From: a bacterium | Lineage (GTDB): Bacteria; Patescibacteriota; Microgenomatia; Levybacterales; UBA12049 | Assembly: GCA_021777565.1 (NCBI GenBank) | Contig: JAJYDJ010000004.1 | Location: 98,077 to 140,642 of the forward strand | Length of the DNA: 42,566 bases | Reading direction: 5' to 3' | Shown here: positions 7,857 to 15,202 of the stretch, in pieces | Position numbering within the stretch: position 1 is the stretch's first letter | How the letters are laid out: every line of letters starts with the position of its first letter | Position numbers and translations under genes: made by a program | Notes under the pieces: generated by a model | Told to the model about the DNA's origin: nothing | What the model saw: the letters and a program-made list of their open reading frames with translations, nothing else | Database searches by the model: none

Positions 7857-7862
7857 TACAAT
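7857..7862 (+). promoter_or_regulatory. -10 box of tRNA-Arg
   Basis: TACAAT lies 12 nt before the tRNA 5' end. A poor -35 (TAGCCT, 7834-7839) is 17 bp upstream, inside the end of the methyltransferase gene. Confidence 0.4.
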
Positions 7863-7874
7863 ACAGGTATCCTT

Positions 7875-7947
7875 GCGCCCATAGCTCAGTGGATAGAGCA
7901 CATCGGTTCTAACGATATGGTCGGGGGTTCGAATCCCTCTGGGCGCA
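7875..7947 (+). tRNA. tRNA-Arg(TCT), island attachment site
   Basis: The acceptor stem GCGCCCA pairs with TGGGCGC. The D arm is GCTC/GAGC, the anticodon loop GTTCTAA has T33 and anticodon TCT, and the T arm is GGGGG-TTCGAAT-CCCTC. The discriminator is A and no CCA is encoded. Position 32 is G rather than the usual pyrimidine, and the outermost anticodon-stem pair is C-A, so the gene is slightly off consensus. The serine recombinase gene runs into its 3' half from the other strand. Confidence 0.9.
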
Positions 7948-9631
7948 CAGACGGGGATTTTTGTTGAATATATTCAAAAATCGAGGCTAATTCGGGTGTT
8001 CCATCTTTAATTTCTTGATAGGTAGCTGATGTATCAAAGAGTAAGCTAAACATAAGTGCATTTTGAACTGGATCTGTGCCTGAAAGAATCAATTCGTGAA
8101 GGTGTTCCATATAATAAATGAGATAGTTGGTAAGCGTATTGACATTAATCTCTTCCTCTTCTTTATTGCCTCGTTTACATATCAATTTAAGTCGTTCCTG
8201 CTCAAGTGTATCCAATTCTGCCTCTACTGCTTTTATTGCAACTTCACTGGTGAGTTTTTTTATCGTTTCAATAATTACTCTTTGCTCACCTTTTATTTGA
8301 GCAATACGTTCGTCAAGTAACGCACTGTCACTCAGGAGGCTTTCTTTTCGTGTACTCCATGCTTCAAGTATCTTCATTTTTAATTTTTGTTGTGCCTCTT
8401 TTGTAAATTCAACCCCTTGAACAAAGCTTTCTACTGTGTCATGAAATTCTGCCTTTTTAATTCGATAATATCTATGACCTTTACTACAATGGTATGCTGG
8501 ACGAGGTTTCCCACCTTTTCCTGTTGAGGCACTTGCTTGAAAAGTCTGCATACAATGAGGACAAAGTATGTGTTGCTTATATGGATATTCAGAACTAACT
8601 GTATTCTTTTGTTGTCTCCACTTTGGAATAAAACCTTTCACTACTTTTAATAAATCTCCCTCTTCAAGAATAGTGACTTTCCCTTTATTCGCTCTATTGA
8701 ACATATCGACTGTTACAAGCCCACCTTTATATAGCCTTACTGGCGTGCCATCTGTCCATTTTTCTGTATTCACTCCTGCATAAATCGGATTTTGGATATA
8801 ATCATGAAACTGCTTTATAGTTAATGGTTTTTCACCTTTGTAATCAATAACTTTCGTCTGATCATTCTTATCTCGTACAAATATTCTTCTTGATTTGAAA
8901 CCCATATCATTTATTATGCGTACTATTTGTTCATCAGTAAGGTTTCCTTGTATGCGAAGTTCAAACATTTTTATAAACCAAACTGACTCAATTGGGTCAG
9001 CTGTACGAATGCTCCGTTTACCATGCGGAGTTTCTACTGTTTCATTCTTATATCCCATTTGTGGTCGTCTAGCAGTGTATCCCATTCTTGTATAACGAAC
9101 CTCTGCGCCAATCATTCTGCTGAGAATATCTCTTACTTCTGATTTTGCCCTTTCTGCCTCTAAAAGTTCACTCGTCCAAGAAGGACTATATTCGCTCCAA
9201 TTATATTTTACATTCAAATGGGATAGAGTATTGATCGTTTGACTACTAATTACACCATAGGTATCAACAAGCGTTACGCCAGCTTTTGCAAATTCTGCCT
9301 TTAAATATCCATAGACTGCAGATCCAGCACGGGTCACTCGGTCAATACTTTTAATAAACGCAAACTCGATCTTATATTCTGGATTTTTACAGTATTCGAC
9401 CGCTTTTAATAGAGGCTGCATGTCTAATTCACCACTAGCAGATTCGGTAAACTCAAATCTTTGTTTGATTTTTATCTTACACGAGAGTGTTGCTTCAATA
9501 CGCAAAATGGCAGACTGATTTCTATTTCCCTGATCGTTCAGGCTGTCACCAGTTAGATCCTGCTTTACAGAAGAGACTCTTCCTATTTCAATGCCGTTCC
9601 TGATTTTAGTATCCATCTCTCTGTCTTTCAT
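7886..9631 (-). CDS. Large serine recombinase (integrase of the island)
   Basis: This 581-residue protein has a resolvase-type N-terminal domain with GRVSSVKQ (catalytic Ser at about residue 20) and SIDRVTRAG near 95-103. A recombinase domain follows (ARRPQMGYKN near 187-196), then a zinc ribbon C357-P-H-C360 ... C382/H386, then a long charged coiled-coil region to about residue 500. Large serine recombinases integrate and excise elements between attP and attB without a host factor. The last ~20 residues (RPEGFEPPTISLE...) are simply the antisense reading of the tRNA-Arg 3' half, so the native C-terminus is defined by the integration site. It defines the left end of the island. Confidence 0.92.
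   Translation of the reverse strand: MKDREMDTKIRNGIEIGRVSSVKQDLTGDSLNDQGNRNQSAILRIEATLSCKIKIKQRFEFTESASGELDMQPLLKAVEYCKNPEYKIEFAFIKSIDRVTRAGSAVYGYLKAEFAKAGVTLVDTYGVISSQTINTLSHLNVKYNWSEYSPSWTSELLEAERAKSEVRDILSRMIGAEVRYTRMGYTARRPQMGYKNETVETPHGKRSIRTADPIESVWFIKMFELRIQGNLTDEQIVRIINDMGFKSRRIFVRDKNDQTKVIDYKGEKPLTIKQFHDYIQNPIYAGVNTEKWTDGTPVRLYKGGLVTVDMFNRANKGKVTILEEGDLLKVVKGFIPKWRQQKNTVSSEYPYKQHILCPHCMQTFQASASTGKGGKPRPAYHCSKGHRYYRIKKAEFHDTVESFVQGVEFTKEAQQKLKMKILEAWSTRKESLLSDSALLDERIAQIKGEQRVIIETIKKLTSEVAIKAVEAELDTLEQERLKLICKRGNKEEEEINVNTLTNYLIYYMEHLHELILSGTDPVQNALMFSLLFDTSATYQEIKDGTPELASIFEYIQQKSPSVRPEGFEPPTISLEPMCSIH
7937..7951 (+). mobile_element. attL candidate in tRNA-Arg 3' end
   Basis: CTCTGGGCGCACAGA spans the last 11 nt of tRNA-Arg and 4 nt beyond. 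A similar block, CTCTGCGCACAGA, occurs at 24651-24663 and differs by a 2-nt deletion; both are followed within 10 nt by GATTTTT. This fits a pair of attachment sites. Confidence 0.5.
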
Positions 9632-9637
9632 CGTAGG

Positions 9638-9745
9638 TTATATTTTTGTAAACCTCAATATGCCATTCTTTCTATCCTCAAGCATACGATCGATGACTAA
9701 GTTAACAAAGATATTCATACGCTCATTATCAGTTACAGACTTCAT
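9638..9745 (-). CDS. Small ORF upstream of recombinase, 35 aa
   Basis: A 35-codon frame opens at an ATG at 9745, 6 bp before the recombinase start, in the same direction. The peptide is rich in charged residues and reads as one amphipathic helix (VTDNERMNIFVNLVIDRMLE). The open frame continues about 20 codons upstream without an ATG. It fills the gap between the winged-helix gene and the recombinase. I do not recognise it. Confidence 0.4.
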   Translation of the reverse strand: MKSVTDNERMNIFVNLVIDRMLEDRKNGILRFTKI

Positions 9746-9800
9746 AACCTGTCTTTCCCGTTTAATGGATATTTTTACTGAAGATCGCCTATTTAATTTT

Positions 9801-10343
9801 TTAATAAGCTACCTCCTTATTTTTGTTTGAAAGTTCTATGTCTATCTCATCAGGGTCAATATATACATCTGCAAAAGAACTTAAATTAACCTTAGAAGAA
9901 ATATTAAAGCTTTGATAGCCAATCTGGCCTCGAGTGCTATGCAAAGCAGCATAGTCTTCTTGCAATTCTGCATTGATCCTATGTATATCTGCATAAAGCT
10001 CATGCAAATTTGCATAGTTCATGCTGTGCATCTTTTTTGCAACATCCTTAAGAAATAGTGGAAAATAAGCAAGATGAATAGAATCTTTATACCTAATAAG
10101 ATACTTTTTCTTTTCAAGATTTTTTAACTGTCTCGAAACAGTAGATTGATTGCAGTTCATTATGACTGCAAGGCTAGAATGCGATTTAGTGATATAAGAG
10201 AATTGAAGATTACTTCTATCCCATACTGCTTCCATTATTAATGTTATGTAAAAACCAAATAGGGCGTATCCTAGGTCTTTTTCAAGTAACTTTGCTTGTC
10301 TTGGTAAAACCAGATACCCATGATAATTCACTTTATTTTCCAT
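9801..10343 (-). CDS. Winged-helix DNA-binding protein
   Basis: This is a 180-residue protein whose middle (about residues 50-85) reads as a helix-turn-helix with a wing: a KSHSSLAVIM helix, then NCNQSTVSRQLKNLEKK, a typical recognition helix, followed by a basic strand (KYLIRYKDS). The C-terminal third is acidic and hydrophilic. It lies upstream of the recombinase in the same direction, so it may regulate integration or excision, or act as a plasmid-type initiator remnant. The family beyond winged helix cannot be set by eye. Confidence 0.65.
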   Translation of the reverse strand: MENKVNYHGYLVLPRQAKLLEKDLGYALFGFYITLIMEAVWDRSNLQFSYITKSHSSLAVIMNCNQSTVSRQLKNLEKKKYLIRYKDSIHLAYFPLFLKDVAKKMHSMNYANLHELYADIHRINAELQEDYAALHSTRGQIGYQSFNISSKVNLSSFADVYIDPDEIDIELSNKNKEVAY

Positions 10344-10368
10344 ACCTATACATCTCTCTTGTTTAGTT

Positions 10369-10620
10369 TTAACCGCTAAAAATCATATCCTTGATATCTC
10401 TGAAAGCGGAATAAAGTACTTTAGGCTGGATTGCTAACGCATTTAAGTTCCAGTAACTTTGTATAAGCTCTTCCGCTTTAGCTTTAGGAGTGAATTGAAA
10501 AAGAATTGCTCCATTAGGCAATCTTCGTTTCCCAAGAAGCTGTACTTGATTTGTAGCGTATAAGTACGAAGCTACTGCTATATCTTTTATCTCTGCGGCT
10601 GAATTCTCATTCCTATCCAT
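10369..10620 (-). CDS. Small DUF5659-like protein
   Basis: This 83-residue protein runs from a helical N-terminus (IKDIAVASYLYATNQVQLLG) through a beta-hairpin-like middle (RRLPNGAILFQF) to a helix ending in FRDIKDMIF. This layout resembles DUF5659, a small domain I associate with CPR genomes and mobile regions. Function unknown. It lies in a minus-strand run with the DNA-binding genes of the island. Confidence 0.5.
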   Translation of the reverse strand: MDRNENSAAEIKDIAVASYLYATNQVQLLGKRRLPNGAILFQFTPKAKAEELIQSYWNLNALAIQPKVLYSAFRDIKDMIFSG

Positions 10621-10730
10621 ACTATCTAGTATTATTGTATTTGAGGCTAAACAATTACTTATACATTTTTAAAATGATGTATTGGGAGGAGTGAGGCTAT
10701 GTATATAAATTGCTCTAATGTGATATACAT

Positions 10731-11090
10731 TTAGACAGAGTTTTGTAAACTCTTCTCTAGTTCTTCAATGCGTTTCTCAAATTCTGCTTTCTCATGAGCA
10801 TCTAACCAACACCGCGTCAAAAATCCTATGGTCGAACCCACCTTTATTGGTACTTTCCCTTGCCAGATACCATTGATTGTTTTGCTTATAAGCATCTGTA
10901 TGTCTTTAGGTGTTCTTAGTGTTATTTCCTCTTGAAAAGAAATGGATGGACTCCTATTAGTTCCACCTTTCTGAGAAGCAGCATAAGCCCGTGTAATGTG
11001 TTCAGGACTATGCCGAAAGCAAAGTTGAGTATCTACAATACTGTTCGCCTTGCATTGCTCTTTATTTGTTTTTATATAGGTGCATTTCAT
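10731..11090 (-). CDS. Small protein with N-terminal Cys3His motif
   Basis: This 119-residue protein has C3-x9-C13-x10-C24-x2-H27 in the first 27 residues, a likely zinc knuckle, followed by a basic stretch, a TPKDIQMLISKTINGIWQG segment and a C-terminal helix rich in Glu and Lys. Proteins with this Cys-rich start are common beside CPR integrases, but I know no function. Its ATG overlaps the stop region of the upstream 70-residue ORF (4-bp overlap), so the two are probably cotranslated. Confidence 0.6.
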   Translation of the reverse strand: MKCTYIKTNKEQCKANSIVDTQLCFRHSPEHITRAYAASQKGGTNRSPSISFQEEITLRTPKDIQMLISKTINGIWQGKVPIKVGSTIGFLTRCWLDAHEKAEFEKRIEELEKSLQNSV

Positions 11091-11299
11091 ACAGAAATTC
11101 CATCTTTGGTTAAATAAGTCTTAATAAGAATAATATCTGTACTTTTTTTTGAGTTATCCCACTCCACAAGCCCGCCATTTTTGTACATATAGATAACCTT
11201 TCCAACTTGATAAAGAGTAAGAGTTGTAGGAATCGTTTCAATAGACTCAGTCTTGCCAATTTGAGCCTCAAGTTGTCTTAATCGCATATATACATTCAT
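11087..11299 (-). CDS. Hypothetical protein, 70 aa
   Basis: A 70-residue unknown protein, first in a minus-strand pair with the Cys3His protein (4-bp overlap). It has an N-terminal helix (MRLRQLEAQIG) and then short strands (IYMYKNGGLVEWD). No motif is recognised. The tight overlap with the next gene is the best evidence that it is real. Confidence 0.5.
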   Translation of the reverse strand: MNVYMRLRQLEAQIGKTESIETIPTTLTLYQVGKVIYMYKNGGLVEWDNSKKSTDIILIKTYLTKDGISV

Positions 11300-11391
11300 A
11301 ACTTAGTTATGGGGTACCCAGTTTTATAGTAGCTGAACGTAAGAGAAATCTTATACAAAATAGAGATAACAGAAAAAAACATACCAACTGT

Positions 11392-11397
11392 TATAAT
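11392..11397 (+). promoter_or_regulatory. -10 box of the 11404 gene
   Basis: A consensus TATAAT ends 6 nt before the ATG at 11404. Transcription would start at or next to the start codon. I see no good -35. Confidence 0.45.
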
Positions 11398-11403
11398 AAA
11401 AGC

Positions 11404-12141
11404 ATGGATTTAGAAGTAAAAGAAAAGCTACTTAAAAAGCATTGGTTTCCTCCTCAATATGTCTTGCACGCATGGAATACAATCTTAGATATATTTGGTG
11501 TTGATATTATCAACTCCGATACTGATTTAAAAAAGGTGCAAGAAATGAAAGCTACCTCGATTATGATGTTAGGAATATATAAAAACCTTGGTTTTGAAAA
11601 ATATTTCATGCAAGGAGCAACAGAAAAAGAACAATTTCCTGACACTTTTACCATTTATCAGACTGAGCACCCAGTAGAAACAAAATGGCAAACAATTGAA
11701 GTAGTAGGCTATGGAGACCAAGATAATAGACATATTGATGTAGGTCAATTCATTCTTGAGACAAAACTTGTTAGTAAGAAGAAAGCATATGATGAAGATA
11801 CAATTATCCTATGCAATATCCTGAAGGATAATACTCAAATTGATTATGTTGACATATTTAGTAAACTGAGCTCTGCAAAATTTAAACCTACCCGAGTATA
11901 CGTTGTCGGAAATCTTCATGATGATATTTGGAGATTATCTCAGGTGTGGCCAACAATAACACATGTAAATATAGACGTAGTTGCAGAAGCAAATAATTAT
12001 CCTGAGAAACGTCCCTTTCTATTTCGTCTAGGAAAATCTGAGACTTTTGATGTCCAGCATCATCAACTCATTCCTGTTCCTAATGCGTTCGAAATATTTG
12101 GACTAGATGAAAGCAAGTTAAGAGCAAGATATAATAAGTAA
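11404..12141 (+). CDS. Hypothetical protein, 245 aa
   Basis: I do not recognise this soluble 245-residue protein. It begins with a helical region (about residues 1-65) and continues with alternating strands and helices. HIDVGQFILETKL near 111-123 holds a D...E-x-K arrangement that could be a PD-(D/E)xK nuclease core, but the usual context is not clear enough to claim it. It leads a plus-strand group with the two membrane-anchored proteins that follow (27 and 1 bp gaps) and appears to have its own leaderless promoter. Confidence 0.65.
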   Translation: MDLEVKEKLLKKHWFPPQYVLHAWNTILDIFGVDIINSDTDLKKVQEMKATSIMMLGIYKNLGFEKYFMQGATEKEQFPDTFTIYQTEHPVETKWQTIEVVGYGDQDNRHIDVGQFILETKLVSKKKAYDEDTIILCNILKDNTQIDYVDIFSKLSSAKFKPTRVYVVGNLHDDIWRLSQVWPTITHVNIDVVAEANNYPEKRPFLFRLGKSETFDVQHHQLIPVPNAFEIFGLDESKLRARYNK

Positions 12142-12168
12142 AATTAGGAACATGGAACAAAACATAAT

Positions 12169-12657
12169 ATGTGGAATAATTTATTAAGTGGGCTCATTGG
12201 TGCGGTAATAGGTGCTGTTATTGGTGGTTACCTTTCTTATCTTGGAGCAATAAAAGCAGCAGAAAAAACTATTACAGCTCTATATAAACAGGACCACGAA
12301 CGTAGGGAAATAGAAGCTAAAGAAAAGAAAGATGCAATTGTTAATAACCTGCTAGGTGAAATAAGTGAAAATATTGACCTTGCAGACCAAAATCAAATAG
12401 CGCACGCAAAGATAAAATTCATTACTGATGCTTGGGATAGCGCTAGAGGTAATTTGTATTACCTGAGTGAACCTACTCAGGCTCAAATACAAAAAGCCTA
12501 CATAAATGCACACAACTATAATGCTTTAGTTGAGTATGATTTAGCAAAAGTTCCCTATGGAGCGGGTTACTTTGATGACGAAATGAAAAAGAGAGCCTTA
12601 GCAACCAAAGGTGAGCTAGTTGTTTGCAAGACAGAGTTAGAGAAATTAAAGAAATAA
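12169..12657 (+). CDS. Membrane-anchored protein with glycine zipper
   Basis: This 162-residue protein has one N-terminal membrane segment (about residues 4-27) with GxxxG-type spacing (GLIGAVIGAVIGG), then a charged helical region (KQDHERREIEAKEKKD) and a soluble C-terminus. The first ~50 residues are clearly related to those of the next gene, while the rest is not. Glycine-zipper helices pack into oligomers. It may form a membrane complex with its neighbour. Function unknown. Confidence 0.65.
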   Translation: MWNNLLSGLIGAVIGAVIGGYLSYLGAIKAAEKTITALYKQDHERREIEAKEKKDAIVNNLLGEISENIDLADQNQIAHAKIKFITDAWDSARGNLYYLSEPTQAQIQKAYINAHNYNALVEYDLAKVPYGAGYFDDEMKKRALATKGELVVCKTELEKLKK

Positions 12658-12658
12658 T

Positions 12659-13483
12659 ATGAACATCACTCCAGAATTTGTGACAGCGCTATTAAGCGGC
12701 CTCGTCGGATCCATACTAGGAGCAGTGACTGGTGGATATTACTCATATAAAGGATCAATTGATTCTGCAAAACAGCAAATTTCATCACTTTACAAGCAAG
12801 AAGAGGACAGAAGAAGGCATGAATCTAAAAGAAGAATTCATGACATAAGACATGACAAATACTACGAACATAGAAATACTATTGTTCAAATTGAGCAAGA
12901 GTTAATACCACTCCGAGTAAACATCTCTCGAGATATAATATCTATAGCAGATGCTATTACCAATACACATGAGGCAAATGTCAGATTTATTTTAAGATTT
13001 TATGGGTTACACCTCAGTAATGGTCTCGGACTTCGACTTATGAATTTAGACATAATCAATAAGTATGCTGAATTATATTCAGCTATTGAGAGCTTTAATT
13101 CAGATATTCAGTATGTTTCTGGTATGGTTTCATCTTTTATGGATGATAGGAAAGCTGGAAAAATTGACGATTCAATGATCGAGTCATATAAAGTATTTAT
13201 ACCTCAATTACAAGATACATGTGAACAAATTGACCAGAAATCATTGGAGCTCTTGGGAATGTGTAAGCTAGCGATAGGTAAAGAAGATAAAAAGATTCGA
13301 GATCAATATGTAGAAGATGGCAAGGAGATTAAATACACTTTTGATAAAAAATCCTTAAATAATAAATATGAAGGAATTAAAAAAGAAGAAGATGGTTCAC
13401 TCCATCAGGCTGAAAAACAACCCAAATTTGTCTCTCCTTTCTTGGATTTAAAAAAAGTACTTATAACACCCGTAAACGTTTGA
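12659..13483 (+). CDS. Membrane-anchored protein, paralogous N-terminus
   Basis: This 274-residue protein starts with the same module as the preceding one: a membrane segment (LLSGLVGSILGAVTGGY, about residues 10-26), then SSLYKQEEDRRRHESKRR. The C-terminal 200 residues are mostly helical, hydrophilic and unrelated to the partner, with no motif I can name. It begins 1 bp after the upstream stop and is surely cotranscribed with it. A tail-out effector or sensor design is possible. Confidence 0.65.
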   Translation: MNITPEFVTALLSGLVGSILGAVTGGYYSYKGSIDSAKQQISSLYKQEEDRRRHESKRRIHDIRHDKYYEHRNTIVQIEQELIPLRVNISRDIISIADAITNTHEANVRFILRFYGLHLSNGLGLRLMNLDIINKYAELYSAIESFNSDIQYVSGMVSSFMDDRKAGKIDDSMIESYKVFIPQLQDTCEQIDQKSLELLGMCKLAIGKEDKKIRDQYVEDGKEIKYTFDKKSLNNKYEGIKKEEDGSLHQAEKQPKFVSPFLDLKKVLITPVNV

Positions 13484-13532
13484 TTCTAGGATGCTGAAAA
13501 AAGCTCAAGACCTATCGATTCTCTCGAAAAAA

Positions 13533-13769
13533 CTAAAAAGCGATGAGGTCTCTTGCCTTCACTCCAAGTCCTTTGGAGATTTTAATTAAATATCTGATTG
13601 TTGTATTAACATAACCATTCTCAATTTTTGCTAAATAAGATACATCAAGGCTCGCTTTATCAGCTAAATCTTCTTGAGTCATTCTTTTCCCTTCCCTAAG
13701 AGACTTTATTGTTTCCCCAAGTAGCCTTCTTTCTTTTTGGAACGGATTATCCTGTGAGTATCCTCGCAT
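13533..13769 (-). CDS. XRE-family transcriptional regulator
   Basis: This 78-residue protein is almost entirely one Cro/C1-type helix-turn-helix: GETIKSLREGKRMTQEDLAD, then SLDVSYLAKIENGYVNTT, then IRYLIKISKGLGVKARDL. It is convergent with the membrane-protein genes and divergent from the 88-residue gene at 13855. A CCATATATAG site lies between its start and that gene. It probably controls island genes, itself included. Confidence 0.85.
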   Translation of the reverse strand: MRGYSQDNPFQKERRLLGETIKSLREGKRMTQEDLADKASLDVSYLAKIENGYVNTTIRYLIKISKGLGVKARDLIAF

Positions 13770-13806
13770 AAAGCAATTATTGAAGAACTAGCAATATAGC
13801 ACCATT

Positions 13807-13816
13807 CCATATATAG
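13807..13816. promoter_or_regulatory. Candidate XRE operator 1
   Basis: CCATATATAG lies in the gap between the XRE gene and the divergent gene at 13855, roughly where its -35 would be (-10 candidate TAGAAT at 13828-13833). The 11-mer ATTCCATATAT that contains it recurs exactly at 14222-14232. Confidence 0.35.
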
Positions 13817-13854
13817 AAAGTTTCTGATAGAATTAGACTGGAGGTTATATTAAT

Positions 13855-14121
13855 ATGAGCACTCTGCACGACACACTTTTATTCCAATCAAAGACATTTG
13901 GGCAAACAATTACCGTATATACAGGCTATATTGAAGTCAACTCTCTTGGATTAAAGAATACTATTCCGATCTCCAACATAGCTGAAATCACACAATGGCC
14001 AAGTGTTTTTAGAAAGATGATTAGATTGAGCTTTAACAACGGCAAAAAGCTAGATATATACCCCAAAAATTCAGATGAGTTCTTGTTAATAGTGAGCAAG
14101 CTCACGAACGTGAACAAATAA
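13855..14121 (+). CDS. Hypothetical protein, 88 aa
   Basis: This 88-residue protein reads as successive beta strands ending in one helix (DEFLLIVSKLTNV), which resembles the small bacterial PH-like fold; this is a fold guess only. A strong Shine-Dalgarno (GGAGG at 13840-13844) precedes the ATG, unusual in this window. It is divergent from the XRE gene. Confidence 0.55.
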   Translation: MSTLHDTLLFQSKTFGQTITVYTGYIEVNSLGLKNTIPISNIAEITQWPSVFRKMIRLSFNNGKKLDIYPKNSDEFLLIVSKLTNVNK

Positions 14122-14224
14122 ATCTTTTCCCAGATATTCTGGAATAATGTCTGCAAGTGGCATTCTAGAGTCTTGTAGCTTACCTCTATGAGAGAGCCAG
14201 ATACTGATCGATCACCTCAATATT

Positions 14225-14234
14225 CCATATATGG
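14225..14234. promoter_or_regulatory. Candidate XRE operator 2
   Basis: CCATATATGG is a perfect 10-bp palindrome in the 227-bp gap before the first nucleotidyltransferase gene, within the 11-mer shared with 13804-13814. I see nothing else firm in that gap (14122-14348), apart from a possible -10 (TATACT) near 14309. Confidence 0.35.
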
Positions 14235-14348
14235 CGCTATAGTACAACCTTTCCTGCTTTTGGTGCTGATATATAAGTTGATATGGCCAAATAATTGTAA
14301 ATAGTCTAGTTTTATACTAAAATGTGCAGATTGATAAGATAAATAATT

Positions 14349-15176
14349 ATGGGACTAGAATTAGAACAATCCACGCTCCAAGCACTTTTTAACCCGCAAG
14401 AGTTTCGAGACTTTAGTGGAATTATCAGTGAAGTTTGCGCTAGACATCCCGACGTACAAGGAGTGGTTATAACTGGTAGCTTAACCCAAAGACTCAGATT
14501 ACCAGAACCCCCAGATGGGCACTTTGAGAATCCATACCAAGAAGCATATAGCCTTATCGAAAGGCCTGGTAGGCGAAGAATATTTCCTAGCGCAACGTCA
14601 GATTTAGATGTATGGGTTTGTCTCAAAGACCCAGACGATATAGGAGATGTAAAGCTTGCATTAGAGACCAGAGCGATAGAGCTTATCAAATGGTTGGCAG
14701 ATCATCAAGGTTTATATCCAACCGCTGAATGGGCACTTCTCAAACAGCAAGCATTTGATGCATTTTATAAACAAGCATATATGTATTCACACGTTTGGAA
14801 TGAGCTTAATCCACAGTATCCCTGGAGAGGTGGTCACTTAAAACGAGAAATAATACGAGAATTACAAGGTAGTATGCCAAGCTTGATCGCTAGAATAAAC
14901 CATCATTTTACAAAAGGGATTCCTGGTCAATTTATTGAACTTAGAGCACTCCCAGCTTCAACGTTTAATCTACGACCTGATGAGAATATTATTGATGGAG
15001 TTGAAGATAAGTCTCCATTCCCAAGGATCATTGAACGTTTGTTAGATATGGATAGAAACTGCTTTGTATTGTTTATTTCCAACACAGGACAAGAAGAAAT
15101 GATATATCCTTTCAATATGGATGGGGAGCGACTTGGACAAGGAATACTAGATTTTATTACAACCCCTCAGGACTAA
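14349..15176 (+). CDS. Nucleotidyltransferase-fold protein 1
   Basis: This 275-residue protein carries the minimal nucleotidyltransferase signature: VVITGSLTQ with GS at about residues 43-44, and the metal-binding pair SDLDVWV with Asp at 85 and 87. It is longer than MNT-type antitoxins and has a helical C-terminal half with YPWRGGHLKREIIRELQGS and FNLRP motifs. Those motifs are shared along the whole length with the protein encoded at 20645-21484, so the two are paralogues. Proteins of this fold transfer NMP to small molecules, proteins or RNA; the substrate is unknown. It lies at the far end of the operon that contains its paralogue and converges with it. Confidence 0.75.
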   Translation: MGLELEQSTLQALFNPQEFRDFSGIISEVCARHPDVQGVVITGSLTQRLRLPEPPDGHFENPYQEAYSLIERPGRRRIFPSATSDLDVWVCLKDPDDIGDVKLALETRAIELIKWLADHQGLYPTAEWALLKQQAFDAFYKQAYMYSHVWNELNPQYPWRGGHLKREIIRELQGSMPSLIARINHHFTKGIPGQFIELRALPASTFNLRPDENIIDGVEDKSPFPRIIERLLDMDRNCFVLFISNTGQEEMIYPFNMDGERLGQGILDFITTPQD

Positions 15177-15202
15177 TATTGCTCCAAAATAGCTATAATT
15201 CG

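Noticed and set aside
13508-13552. Inverted repeat AGACCTATCG / CGATGAGGTCT between convergent genes
   Set aside because: The loop is long, one arm has a bulge and no T run follows, so a terminator is not supported.
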